Positions 52,743 to 60,994 of a stretch of 64,000 nt of DNA are shown in pieces. The notes beneath the pieces were generated by a model. The model was not told where the DNA came from. It was given only the letters and a program-made list of their open reading frames with translations, and made no database searches. The position numbers were made by a program, and so were the translations under genes. How positions within the stretch are numbered: position 1 is the stretch's first letter; each line of letters opens with the position of its first letter. Source of the DNA: Mariprofundus erugo (GTDB lineage Bacteria; Pseudomonadota; Zetaproteobacteria; Mariprofundales; Mariprofundaceae); NCBI RefSeq assembly GCF_005818865.1, contig NZ_VBRY01000009.1, positions 1-64,000 of the forward strand, given 5' to 3'.

Positions 52743-53012
52743 ATGACAAACCCGGATATAAAATTGCTATACAACAGTCAAAAAAATCTCGATATATTCA
52801 TGAACGAATTTATGGCTATCGAAAAAAAGCGCCTCGCCTGTGATCGGGACACCGCCCTCCCGCTTCGCCTGTCAGGCTTTTTTGACAGACTGCTGACAAG
52901 GGTTGAAAGCTACCATCAACATGCGGGAAAACCGCTGCATGGCAGCCATGCCTTTGCCTGGACGCATATTCTTGATCATGCAGCCGATATTCCCCCTGTT
53001 GCATATCACTGA
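52743..53012 (+). CDS. 89-aa protein of unknown function
   Basis: 89 aa, soluble, with mixed helices and several histidines toward the end (YHQHAGKPLHGSH, WTHILDH). No family is recognised. GGAGG stands about 10 bases before the ATG at 52743; an ATG at 52719 in frame is also possible. It is divergent from ppiD and precedes the low-GC accessory region. Confidence 0.6.
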   Translation: MTNPDIKLLYNSQKNLDIFMNEFMAIEKKRLACDRDTALPLRLSGFFDRLLTRVESYHQHAGKPLHGSHAFAWTHILDHAADIPPVAYH

Positions 53013-53511
53013 TTCATCCACTTTATAATCACTGCAGCTCTCTCCCGAGCCACTCATCGCCACGCAACTAAACGGGGCACCAGCCCCCCCGGACACCATC
53101 CAAAGAGCCATACTCCGTCACATTCCTTCAAACAAACCAGCGTAAAGATCAGATCTGAAACACCCTTTTCAACGCAGATACAATCAAAGACACACGCGAC
53201 CAAGCCCTGCAGCCCGTCACCGTAGTGTGATCCCCCAAACCGATCGCTCCCCCGCCAATCCCGGCATCATGACTGCATTTTCCCTGCCTCCCCTTATTGC
53301 ATACATCCATCAGCCGCATAAAAAAGGGCGGCCCTTGCGGACCGCCCTTTTGCGAACACCAGTATACATGCAACTGATGTAAATCTGCCCGGGCAGATTA
53401 CATCATACCGCCCAAATTATATGTATATAAATAATTTATATGAACAAAATAACACCACATATAAATAAGAACCATTTATTATACCATCACTATTCGGATA
53501 AGCAGGCAGAA
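53013..53511. other. gene-free boundary region before the accessory island
   Basis: 499 bases without a gene that I can support. Contents: pyrimidine-rich sequence, then the hairpin AAAAAGGGCGGCCC-TTGC-GGACCGCCCTTTT at 53321-53351, whose T-run on the minus strand makes it the terminator for the frameshifted gene ending at 53512. From about 53400 the base composition shifts to AT-rich, which marks the left edge of the island. I see no tRNA or repeat here that would be an attachment site. Confidence 0.6.
53321..53351 (-). terminator. Rho-independent terminator at the island edge
   Basis: On the minus strand AAAAGGGCGGTCC-GCAA-GGGCCGCCC is followed by TTTTTT. It lies 160 bp past the stop at 53512, at the composition change. 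Confidence 0.85.
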
Positions 53512-54212
53512 TTATGCGCCTCCACCTTCTTTGTTATTCTGCAGCATCTCTTCATGCTTGCGCCTCTCAATCAACGTGTCGAAACGCTTTTCAAAAATGA
53601 CTTGAGCACGATCTACTGTCAGAACCTTTCGCTTCACTAGTTCGCAGAGTCCTATCCGAAGTGAAAACAACTCTGTCACCACATCATCATTGGAATTCTT
53701 AGCGAGCATTCCGGCCCACGTAGCGTTTGTTTCAGGATCTAGACAGTAGTTGGTTTCCTCTCCCCCATAGATCATTGCAGGGATAGCGCAAAGTGTCAGA
53801 GCCAACACATAAGCCTTTTTAGCCATCATCAGGCCAAACTTAGGGATAACACTGGTGATGATGTGCTGATCGTAGTGCTCATCCATCAGCTGTGAGATAG
53901 CCCTTTCCAACATCTCGCAATCGATGCCCTTGGCTGCATAGATATTTGCAGCCAAGCCATCTGACTTCTCAGAACCAATGTGTTCGGCCTTGATCTCTGT
54001 TCAAGCTGGCCAACCTGATTACGGATCGTCATCACCAAACTATCGACAGTTGATCTATTTATTAGCGGATATGGCTCGGCGGCATCGATTTCGGCCACAT
54101 CACCGGGGATCTTTCCTCTTTCCACAGCAACGGCACACTCTGCCTCTTCACGTGGAATGCCAGAATGCAGCATCAAATCAGAAACACGTTTGTAATCATC
54201 CGGCAGTGCCAT
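53512..54212 (-). pseudogene. frameshifted gene of unknown function
   Basis: Two overlapping minus-strand reading frames (54212-53886 and 53955-53512) look like one protein broken near 54000. The first frame runs sensibly to ...RNQVGQLE. One missing A in the GAACAG near 53998-54004 would continue it as TEIKAEHIGSEKSD into the second frame, which then reads to the stop. The joined product would be about 233 aa: a helical N-terminal part, a coiled-coil middle and the end LQNNKEGGGA. No family is recognised. It could be a real pseudogene, a programmed shift or a sequencing error. GGGGGGAT precedes the start. Confidence 0.75.
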
Positions 54213-54242
54213 GGATATCCCCCCACCAACAACATCTGGAGC

Positions 54243-56006
54243 TTATTCTGCAATCACGATCATTACAGAGTCTTTTACCTCGTCAGCAATATCTGCCAAT
54301 GATGCAGATTCCTTTGTGGAAACAGTCGAACTACTTATTCCTGTCGGCACAGATGACAGCAGTGCCGACAGGTAATGTGACTTTACCGCATAATTCACAT
54401 TTTCAGTGAGGTCGCCGGTGGCCGTATACATCTTCCCCGCACTTAACTTTGCAGTAACAATACCAACCACTTCCCCATTCATGTTAATTAGCGGGCCTCC
54501 ACTATTACCAGCTTGAAGAGGAACACTGATTTGATAAACCCGAGGATCATCCTTCAAACCGCTTAACGCACTAATCGTTCCATCAGTTAACTTTGGTTTT
54601 GCCCCCATAGTAGTTGGATGGGGATAGCCTATGGTAAATACCCTTTCTCCAATACGGGCCGGCAAATGCGCCAGAGAAAGTGCCAGGTGCATTTTGGAAT
54701 TATCAGACACCTTCAAGATAGCCAAATCATTGACTCCATCCTTGATGGCAACAACTGCAGGCACCTCAGTTCCATCGCTCATAATCAAAGTTATTTTGCT
54801 ATGGCCATCTATCACATGATTATTCGTGACTACGTAAGACCCGCTGACATGCCAGCCAGTTCCAAAGGAAACTGAGTTCGCTATCTTTTCCCGTTCAGCA
54901 GATGCAACACTAGAACTGCACGTTTTTTCAATAAGCCGTGAAAAGCCCGAATCAGGCTTAGGTGTTTCGAAATTGATTTTATCAATCTCTACCGAGCTTG
55001 CACCATCTTCTGAATATGTACTGCCAGACAGAATTGCAAAGGAGAACTCATCGCACCTTACAAGCGCTGTCATTACATATTTTTGTTTAAGGTTAATTCG
55101 TTCCTGAACTGTAATCCAAGCCAACACACCTCGTGATGTATTCTTTACCTTGGTTGAGTCGAAATAGCTAAAGTTTTCTTTAGACGAGTGTATTATATAT
55201 TTTTCTGGGTGATCAATATTCCAATCACTTATATCTTCAGGTGCAAGTGTCGCAATGAATAAAAGAGGTTCTTCGGCTTTTTCGTAACCCGCCTTCAATG
55301 CCATTGTCAGCCATTTCCTAGCCTCAATAAAATTGAACTGCATTTCAGGTTGCAAATACACTCTTCCAAGAGTGTATTGAGCCTCAACATGATTGTTTTC
55401 AGCAGCTTTCTGAAGCCATATCACAGCTTGGGCATAGTCCTTGGTAACGCCCTCGCCCTTTAGGTACATCACCCCAAGCTTAAATTGTGCATCAGAATCA
55501 TTCTGCTCAGCAGCCTTCCGATACCATTTAGTTGCTTCGAAATAGTCTTGCTTGACCCCATTTCCCTTTGCATAGCCCTCAGCCAAATTATATTGGGCTG
55601 GGGCCAAACCTTGTTCAGCAGCCATTCTAGCCCATTTGATAGCTTCTTTTGAATTTTTGTACTGCCATTTTTCTATAGAGTAAATACCTGATAGGTTCAA
55701 TTGCGCCCACGCATTTCCTTGAAGAGCCGACTTGCGATACCACGAGAGTGCTTCAGAGTAGTTTGTCTCCACGCCTTGCCCAAAATTGTACATTACGCCA
55801 AGTATAAGTTGGGAGTCCGCATCGCCTGAGTCAGCCAATGCCCTACAGATAACATGAGCTTCTTGGTATTTTTTTTCAGCAAATAACTTCTGGCATTCTG
55901 TCACATCATTGGTTCTGTCCGAGGAGCTCTTTTCAAAAGCTAGAACGTCGAACAAGGGGCAGAGAAACGCGACTAACATCACCAGTCCACAACACCATAG
56001 TTTCAT
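54243..56006 (-). CDS. Sel1-repeat protein fused to a trypsin-like serine protease
   Basis: 587 aa with a signal peptide (about 23 residues). Residues about 45-260 hold five or six Sel1-type repeats (such as AQLILGVMYNFGQGVETNYSEA). A spacer follows, and the C-terminal part is an S1-type trypsin-like domain with the triad His near 397 (TNNHVIDGH), Asp near 426 (GVNDLAIL) and Ser near 500 (QAGNSGGP). It is exported. No PDZ domain is present, unlike DegP. The repeats probably bind a partner protein that sets the substrate. It is 30 bp before the frameshifted gene on the same strand. Confidence 0.9.
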   Translation of the reverse strand: MKLWCCGLVMLVAFLCPLFDVLAFEKSSSDRTNDVTECQKLFAEKKYQEAHVICRALADSGDADSQLILGVMYNFGQGVETNYSEALSWYRKSALQGNAWAQLNLSGIYSIEKWQYKNSKEAIKWARMAAEQGLAPAQYNLAEGYAKGNGVKQDYFEATKWYRKAAEQNDSDAQFKLGVMYLKGEGVTKDYAQAVIWLQKAAENNHVEAQYTLGRVYLQPEMQFNFIEARKWLTMALKAGYEKAEEPLLFIATLAPEDISDWNIDHPEKYIIHSSKENFSYFDSTKVKNTSRGVLAWITVQERINLKQKYVMTALVRCDEFSFAILSGSTYSEDGASSVEIDKINFETPKPDSGFSRLIEKTCSSSVASAEREKIANSVSFGTGWHVSGSYVVTNNHVIDGHSKITLIMSDGTEVPAVVAIKDGVNDLAILKVSDNSKMHLALSLAHLPARIGERVFTIGYPHPTTMGAKPKLTDGTISALSGLKDDPRVYQISVPLQAGNSGGPLINMNGEVVGIVTAKLSAGKMYTATGDLTENVNYAVKSHYLSALLSSVPTGISSSTVSTKESASLADIADEVKDSVMIVIAE

Positions 56007-56392
56007 CCCACCCTCCTTTGGATTTTGATGGCTGAATCACAAGAACCGCCACACAAACTCAATCGTCGTAGAGTCAGCCTCCTGTTTTTAAGGCTCATCA
56101 AAGTATAGCAGACAACATTTAAATGATCAGAATTTCTATCTAGTGCCCTTGGCACCTAACTCCCCCACAGTGGATTAGTTGAGCGTCAGGCCCCCATTGT
56201 ATAGCCCGGCGCTCGGCTGTGATTATAGCAGAAATCTGAAGGGTTGCTTGAGACCGCGGCCACAACCGGACACTCATATGTGTCTAAGAAGCCGGTAGGC
56301 ATTCACTTTGGCCCAATTGCTGCTCTTGGAAAAACAAGACACTGAAATTTGTCTATAATGGTGGTAAAATCTGGAGGAACCTACAGTTCAAC
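56007..56392. other. gene-free stretch with one island repeat
   Basis: No gene. It separates the minus-strand protease gene from the plus-strand hypothetical gene, so both promoters lie here. About 56220-56285 carries a degenerate member of the island inverted-repeat family (see the repeat entries), and the ribosome site CTGGAGG for the next gene is at 56371. Confidence 0.55.
56220..56285 (-). repeat. island inverted-repeat element, copy 1 (degenerate)
   Basis: The minus strand reads TGAGTGTCCGGTTGTGGCCG, matching TGAATGGCCGTTGTTGGCCG of copy 3. Only this arm is well preserved. It lies between the protease gene and the next gene. Confidence 0.45.
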
Positions 56393-56872
56393 ATGAGTAT
56401 TATTTTGAAAATCCCTGATATGGATGACAATAAATTATTGGTTCTATTTCACAATGCTTTGCGCAAAAAGGAACAGGGTGACTCCAGAGCTGAAAGTGTT
56501 CTTGATGCAGTTCAGTCTGAATGGAAATTAAGATTAGAGCAGGCAAAGCTTGGGAAATATAAAGCCACAATGCCCGAAGAAGGAATGCTTAAAACATTCG
56601 GCTATTGTGTAGGTAGCAGTGGCGTCGTCGATTCAGCCGTAAGGCAAAAGTTGCTAGTCGTAATTTTTAAGTCTGATCTGCCTGTGGTTGGATCACCAGC
56701 ATACACTCTTGAATGGGGCGAAAAGTTATCAAAAGAAAGAATGAACAAGATGCGTAAAACACTAATAGGGTTTATTGCCAACAATCGGTATCCGACTCAG
56801 GCACTTGCACGTGAACATTGGAAAGAAGACCTCGAGTTTATTGAAAAAGCGCTCCCTCCATTACTACAGTGA
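56393..56872 (+). CDS. hypothetical protein of the island
   Basis: 159 aa, soluble, lysine-rich. The second half has the motif-free pattern LGKYKA...GYCVGSSG...YTLEWGEKLS. No family is recognised. A GGAGGAAC lies 13 bases before the ATG, a little far. Codon use is AT-rich, as in the rest of the island. It is followed by a copy of the inverted-repeat element. Confidence 0.65.
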   Translation: MSIILKIPDMDDNKLLVLFHNALRKKEQGDSRAESVLDAVQSEWKLRLEQAKLGKYKATMPEEGMLKTFGYCVGSSGVVDSAVRQKLLVVIFKSDLPVVGSPAYTLEWGEKLSKERMNKMRKTLIGFIANNRYPTQALAREHWKEDLEFIEKALPPLLQ

Positions 56873-56909
56873 TGCAAATATAACTTGTGAATCACCACCG
56901 ACCTTCTTC

Positions 56910-56982
56910 TATGTCTTGTTTTGGCTGTATTAATCCGGCCGCCAGGGACAGGAAACGGCCAAAAACGGTCATTCGCTTGAGT
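56910..56982 (-). repeat. island inverted-repeat element, copy 2
   Basis: The minus strand reads GAATGACCGTTTTTGGCCG, then TTTCCTGTCCCTGGCGGCCGG, and ends with an opposing arm CAGCCAAAACAAGACAT. The outer arms are complementary (TTTTGGCCG against CAGCCAAAA). It lies between the genes at 56393 and 57123. Confidence 0.7.
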
Positions 56983-57122
56983 TCTGCGTAGGGCACAAAT
57001 TACGCAAGTTTTCTCTTCGTTGGTTCAAGTGCAATTCTCAATTCCTACTCTATAATCATTCACTCAGGGAGTAGCAGGGCTTATATTCATAGGCCCATGT
57101 TACAGGAGCGAGGAATGAATAA

Positions 57123-57995
57123 ATGGAAAGTATTGATCCGGTTCTTTTCAAGCAGTTCGAAAGGGAAAGAGCATCTCTACCAGAAGATTCATTGTTTCTA
57201 GGTGAGTCCATTAATATCACTGATGTGCTGAAAGCGTACTATCTTATAGTTGATTACTTTTTGGCCACTGGTGAGGGAGAAGCTGTGCTTGCTGGTTTGA
57301 AAGATGGAGGGCTTTTATGTTCCGCCCTTGGACGGCAAAACGTATCTTTTGGAGGCAAGAAAAAATGGAAGGACTCATTAGATATTGGAGCATCCCTATT
57401 CTATGGCATGGTGAAAAACCATGCATTTCATGATGGAAACAAGCGAGTTTCACTACTAATACTGCTTTACCATTTATGGAAAGCTGGTCGAATACCAACC
57501 TGCAAGAAAAAAGAGCTTGAGCAATTAACAGTTAGGGTGGCAGCTAATGAACTGGCCAGTTATGGAAGGCAATATTTAGTTTTTTCTCGCACAGAAGACC
57601 CTGAAGTAAAGTTTATTTCTGACTTTGTTAAACGAAATACTCGGAGAATTGATAAAAATTACTACCCCCTGACCTACAGAGAATTTAATGCCAGGTTGTC
57701 CACTTATGACTGTAAGCTAGATGACCCTTCTGGCGGGTTCATTTCGGTTTACAAACAAGTAGTTAAAACACGGTTCCTGAGACCGTCGATTACTGAATGG
57801 AAGAAGGTGTATCACATCGGGTTTTCCGGATGGACAAAGCAAATTAGACTTAAAGCAGTAAAGGAAACTCTTAAGAGCCTTGAGCTTACCGCAGACAAAG
57901 GAATTGATAGCACTGTTTTTTTCAAAGGCGGAGAGCCATTGTCATACTTGATTGAGGAGTTTGAACAGCCCCTAATGCGATTGAAAGACAAGTAG
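57123..57995 (+). CDS. Fic/Doc-family protein with extra C-terminal domain
   Basis: 290 aa. The Fic signature HAFHDGNKR lies at residues 100-108. The lysine in place of the AMP-transferase glycine (HPF-[DE]GNGR) is the Doc pattern, so phosphotransfer to EF-Tu or a similar target is possible. Doc itself is about 126 aa; here about 150 residues follow the Fic core (beta- and helix-rich, with GFSGWTKQIRLK). No partner antitoxin (Phd-type) is seen next to it, but the short genes around it are candidates. GAGG is about 10 bases before the ATG. Confidence 0.85.
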   Translation: MESIDPVLFKQFERERASLPEDSLFLGESINITDVLKAYYLIVDYFLATGEGEAVLAGLKDGGLLCSALGRQNVSFGGKKKWKDSLDIGASLFYGMVKNHAFHDGNKRVSLLILLYHLWKAGRIPTCKKKELEQLTVRVAANELASYGRQYLVFSRTEDPEVKFISDFVKRNTRRIDKNYYPLTYREFNARLSTYDCKLDDPSGGFISVYKQVVKTRFLRPSITEWKKVYHIGFSGWTKQIRLKAVKETLKSLELTADKGIDSTVFFKGGEPLSYLIEEFEQPLMRLKDK

Positions 57996-58009
57996 AGCTA
58001 AGCATTGAA

Positions 58010-58085
58010 GATTGAATGGCCGTTGTTGGCCGACTGCTGCCGATCACGACAGGAGACTCACGGCCAGAAGTGGACGCTCAGAGGT
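58010..58085 (+). repeat. island inverted-repeat element, copy 3
   Basis: Reads TGAATGGCCGTTGTTGGCCG, then CTGCTGCCGATCACGACAGG, then CGGCCAGAAGTGGACGCTCA, where the outer arms form an imperfect inverted repeat. It occupies the gap between the Fic gene and the next gene, and covers the false upstream start of that gene. It is the best reference copy. Confidence 0.8.
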
Positions 58086-58135
58086 ATCTAGGAATATGCT
58101 GGCGATTCATTATAGATAACCTTAGGGAGGTGATT

Positions 58136-58714
58136 GTGAGCGTAGATTCGGGCAAAGTGGCAAAAGACAAAGATGAGTTGCTTCAGGTGCCTTCTAAACT
58201 TATTTCGCTCATGCGGGAATCCTTCCTGAAGATTAGCAAGGAAATGGAGACACTATCTCGATGGGCTTTGGTTGGGTCTGCTGCTTCTATTGGGCTTGTA
58301 ATCTCGAATAGCCATTCAATTGGCCAAAATTTTGGGGGCAATCCATCTACGCTGCTTACATTCTTGTTGCTTTCTTCAGTTGCTGGAATTGTCTCAATTG
58401 GACACGCTAAGTTGAATAACCTTCGTATTGAGATGCACAGCCATATCGATTTGGTTGCTAATCAGCTACATGAAGAACACCAGTTGGAGTTTGAAACAAA
58501 ACATGATGAAGTAATGAATGAGCTGAATGCGCGGATGGATAAAATTATTCCTAAACGAACTCGACAGCTTTTGGAATGGCCAGAGTTATCTGAGGATGAA
58601 AAGAGCGATGGCGAAACCCAAAGCGTATTAATGCGGATAGGCTACCAAGCATTGGCTTTAGTTGTTCAAATTATGCTATTAATGATATTAACTGTGGTCG
58701 TGATTTTTAGTTAG
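58136..58714 (+). CDS. membrane protein of unknown function in the island
   Basis: 192 aa with a hydrophilic helical N-terminus, two helices (about residues 45-63 and 72-90), a coiled-coil region and a last hydrophobic helix near the end (about 170-190). The start is the GTG at 58136 with GGGAGGTGATT just upstream. A 40-codon extension back to 58016 would read through the repeat element and is rejected. No family is recognised. Confidence 0.7.
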   Translation: MSVDSGKVAKDKDELLQVPSKLISLMRESFLKISKEMETLSRWALVGSAASIGLVISNSHSIGQNFGGNPSTLLTFLLLSSVAGIVSIGHAKLNNLRIEMHSHIDLVANQLHEEHQLEFETKHDEVMNELNARMDKIIPKRTRQLLEWPELSEDEKSDGETQSVLMRIGYQALALVVQIMLLMILTVVVIFS

Positions 58715-58805
58715 CTAAACGCCTCCATTTCCGTGTAATTTACTTTACATTTCTTTCGCAGGTGGACTACCCCTGAACTGATAGGCACAAATAAGTTCTA
58801 ATTAT

Positions 58806-58878
58806 GTATGTCCTATTTTGGCCGTTATTGCTCCCTGGCGATTGGAAGGAGTCGGCCAAAAAGCGATACTCAAAATCC
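58806..58878 (-). repeat. island inverted-repeat element, copy 4
   Basis: The minus strand reads GAGTATCGCTTTTTGGCCGA, then CTCCTTCCAATCGCCAGGGA, then AATAACGGCCAAAATAGGAC, with the arms TTTTGGCCG and CGGCCAAAA clearly complementary. It overlaps the 3' end of the convergent minus-strand gene (58870). Confidence 0.75.
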
Positions 58879-59415
58879 CCAATGAGGGTGTGAGTTCTGT
58901 TTCCTTTCATACACTTTCTTAACGTTAAATAACCAGAGATTGTATTGGGCAAAATAGGGCTGTTCTATATTTGGGGAAATATTAAATTCGGCCACATCGT
59001 ATCCAGAAGTGCTTTTCATTTTCTCAAACGATTGCCATTCAGTGTTCGAGCCATCGGTAATAATTATTCCTCCATGTTTGGGGAACCTACTTAGCACATC
59101 TAGTAGCTTTCGATTTGGATCAAGTAAGCCTGTTCCACTTCCACCTTCACCTTCACCATCTCTTCGATAAAAGAACACATCGATTCTAGAAATTTTCTCT
59201 AGCGCTATTGTAACATCTTCAATAACCAATTCAGCTTGTGAGAGCATCTCTGGGTTATGCCTACAAGCTTTGCGCCACTCAGCTTCAAGCCAATTCAAGC
59301 CGCAAAAATCGGCGCTGTCACAAAAGGTGATGTGGTCAGCGATCTCTTTTAGCAATTGATATGGCTCTGAGAAATCATTCGCACAACAGGGGTAAAACGC
59401 TGACTTATGCTGCAT
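58870..59415 (-). CDS. hypothetical protein coupled to a HEPN gene
   Basis: 181 aa, soluble, with a glycine-rich turn (DGEGEGGSGTG near residue 85) and KHGGIIITDGSN near 112. Five cysteines lie in the first 52 residues. No family is recognised; the alternating beta and loop pattern fits a nucleotide-binding or Rossmann-like fold, but no motif proves it. The ATG overlaps the end of the HEPN gene by 11 bases, so the two are translated together and may be a toxin-antitoxin or effector pair. Confidence 0.7.
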   Translation of the reverse strand: MQHKSAFYPCCANDFSEPYQLLKEIADHITFCDSADFCGLNWLEAEWRKACRHNPEMLSQAELVIEDVTIALEKISRIDVFFYRRDGEGEGGSGTGLLDPNRKLLDVLSRFPKHGGIIITDGSNTEWQSFEKMKSTSGYDVAEFNISPNIEQPYFAQYNLWLFNVKKVYERKQNSHPHWGF

Positions 59416-60034
59416 TATCGAGATCCGAAAATGTCATAGATGGTATTTCAATGACTGAAATAAACTCTATCCAGTATCTTAGAAACTTAACAAAATCGCT
59501 CACGGAAACGACGACCAACTGATAATCGGCATCATCTGCGTCGTGTTCTTTACTATAAAATACAATCTGATCAATCGGGTCACCCAGGACGGATATGTTT
59601 CCGTGCGCAAGAGCATTTCTTAGTACCCTCAACACACAAGAGGAGGTTTTTGCTTTCGTCATAGATGCAGCACTTAAGGCCCATCCATCTACGTCAGAAT
59701 CCTTTTTTAATCCCTTCCTAAACTTCCAAGACCCTGTTGCTTGCTCAGGCCATACTTCACTTCCAATAAAGCAGGAACCCTTCAGTCTTTCGAGTTTGCA
59801 AACAGATTCACTGAACTGAACTGAGTCGCCTGATCTATGCCGCTTCTGAAGTCGCTCCCATGGAACCACTATGCCAGTCGATGCTAACGACAATATGTAG
59901 GTTACGTTGTGCTTCCTGATATTGGCCAGCCCCTTGGGAAGTTGCACTCTTTGACTTTCAATCGCATCTAGAGCATCTAGCAATGCCAAACAACGTGTTG
60001 GATAATCTCGAATATAATCTTTATATGCAGACAT
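59405..60034 (-). CDS. HEPN-type putative RNase
   Basis: 209 aa. The motif RNALAH (R139, N140, H144) near residue 140 is the R-N-x3-H signature of HEPN RNases, set in a helical region (SSCVLRVLRN...). The C-terminal part has a hydrophobic SDFVKFLRYWIEFI helix. HEPN proteins are common effectors in toxin-antitoxin and abortive infection systems. GGGGAACG precedes the ATG. It is coupled to the 181-aa gene by an 11-base overlap. Confidence 0.82.
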   Translation of the reverse strand: MSAYKDYIRDYPTRCLALLDALDAIESQRVQLPKGLANIRKHNVTYILSLASTGIVVPWERLQKRHRSGDSVQFSESVCKLERLKGSCFIGSEVWPEQATGSWKFRKGLKKDSDVDGWALSAASMTKAKTSSCVLRVLRNALAHGNISVLGDPIDQIVFYSKEHDADDADYQLVVVSVSDFVKFLRYWIEFISVIEIPSMTFSDLDNAA

Positions 60035-60083
60035 AAGCGTTCCCCTTTGCCGGATTATAGCATGGTAAATTATAAAGATTGTC

Positions 60084-60130
60084 CTTGAATGGTCGCACTT
60101 TGCCGCTTTCTTCCGGTCGCATAGTTATCC
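60084..60130 (+). repeat. island inverted-repeat element, copy 5
   Basis: Reads TTGAATGGTCGCACTTTGCCGC followed by TTTCTTCCGGTCGC, aligning with the start of copy 3 (TTGAATGGCCGTTGTTGGCCG). Only the left arm is kept. It lies between the HEPN gene and the gene ending at 60227. Confidence 0.5.
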
Positions 60131-60226
60131 TGACCACCGGCTGTTTTAGATCCATGATGGGTGACCTGCTTACGTCATTTCCGTAGCTGGTTTGCATAAT
60201 GCGCGGCATACGCAGAATGCTCCAGG

Positions 60227-60994
60227 TTAACCTTTTTGGATACTTGGAGGTTGTATCAAGTCGACACCGGCACTTTTGGCTTTCCTGAAATACTCCTGAG
60301 TGAACCTATCACCTTTGAACCAGCCCCCATCATACAACTGGTGGTCGAAGAAATGATCGAACCGAGTGACCCACATCCGAGTAAACTCAAACGGAAACCA
60401 GCTATCAATCAATGTTTCTATCCGAAAAGATTCTTCATCGTGTTTATTGTGAACAACATCGTGTCGTTTTTTATTAAGTTGCAGAATTGCATCCCAACTC
60501 GATCCAGGATTGAAGTTTGACTCAGGATTAAAATCGAAATCTATCTCAAAACTGGGGAGATGAATGCCTAGCACCCTTGTGAAAGCTTTCTTTACATCGT
60601 CTAAGCTTCTAAAGCGGCACACTTGCTTAGTGCTTTCATCAACTACTGACTGCGGAAGCCCTTTCAAATGATAACGATAATATTCCTCAAACTTGGATTG
60701 CAGATAATGCTCTAGAGCCGAATGGGTTGAAATAACTATCTGCTCACCAACTTCTTTGAAATAGTCATTTCGCTTTATCTCACTCAGTTCGACATCAGTA
60801 AGGCTTGCATTAGAGATGTTCAATCCACAGATCTTTCTCATCGACATAATCGCTTCGACAGTATCTCTTGGAACCTCTTGCCCCCTGATTTGGGCAATCA
60901 GGTGAACAGCATACAGATCAAGCGCCCGAACAATATTCAGAATACCTTTCTCGCTTTCAACAAAAGCATCAAAAGCTTCAGATCGACTACTCAT
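60227..60994 (-). CDS. HEPN-like protein translationally coupled to hsdR
   Basis: 255 aa, helical, soluble. RHDVVH (R177 and H182) matches the R-x4-H signature of HEPN domains, in LNKKRHDVVHNK near residue 173. The N-terminal half has TDVELSEIKRNDYFKEVGEQ and an HSALEHYLQS helix. The start is the ATG at 60994, which overlaps the hsdR stop (ATGAGTAG), so it is made with the restriction subunit. Known anticodon nucleases PrrC and RloC also have HEPN domains and sit in type I restriction loci, but they carry ATPase domains and this protein does not. Confidence 0.78.
   Translation of the reverse strand: MSSRSEAFDAFVESEKGILNIVRALDLYAVHLIAQIRGQEVPRDTVEAIMSMRKICGLNISNASLTDVELSEIKRNDYFKEVGEQIVISTHSALEHYLQSKFEEYYRYHLKGLPQSVVDESTKQVCRFRSLDDVKKAFTRVLGIHLPSFEIDFDFNPESNFNPGSSWDAILQLNKKRHDVVHNKHDEESFRIETLIDSWFPFEFTRMWVTRFDHFFDHQLYDGGWFKGDRFTQEYFRKAKSAGVDLIQPPSIQKG

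Noticed and set aside
58016-58135. Longer N-terminus of the island membrane protein
   Set aside because: It would translate the inverted-repeat element and has no ribosome site, while a GTG at 58136 has an excellent one.
56220-60130. Integron attC sites
   Set aside because: The repeats lack the GTTRRRY core and its inverse, the gene orientations are mixed and no integrase is present in the window.
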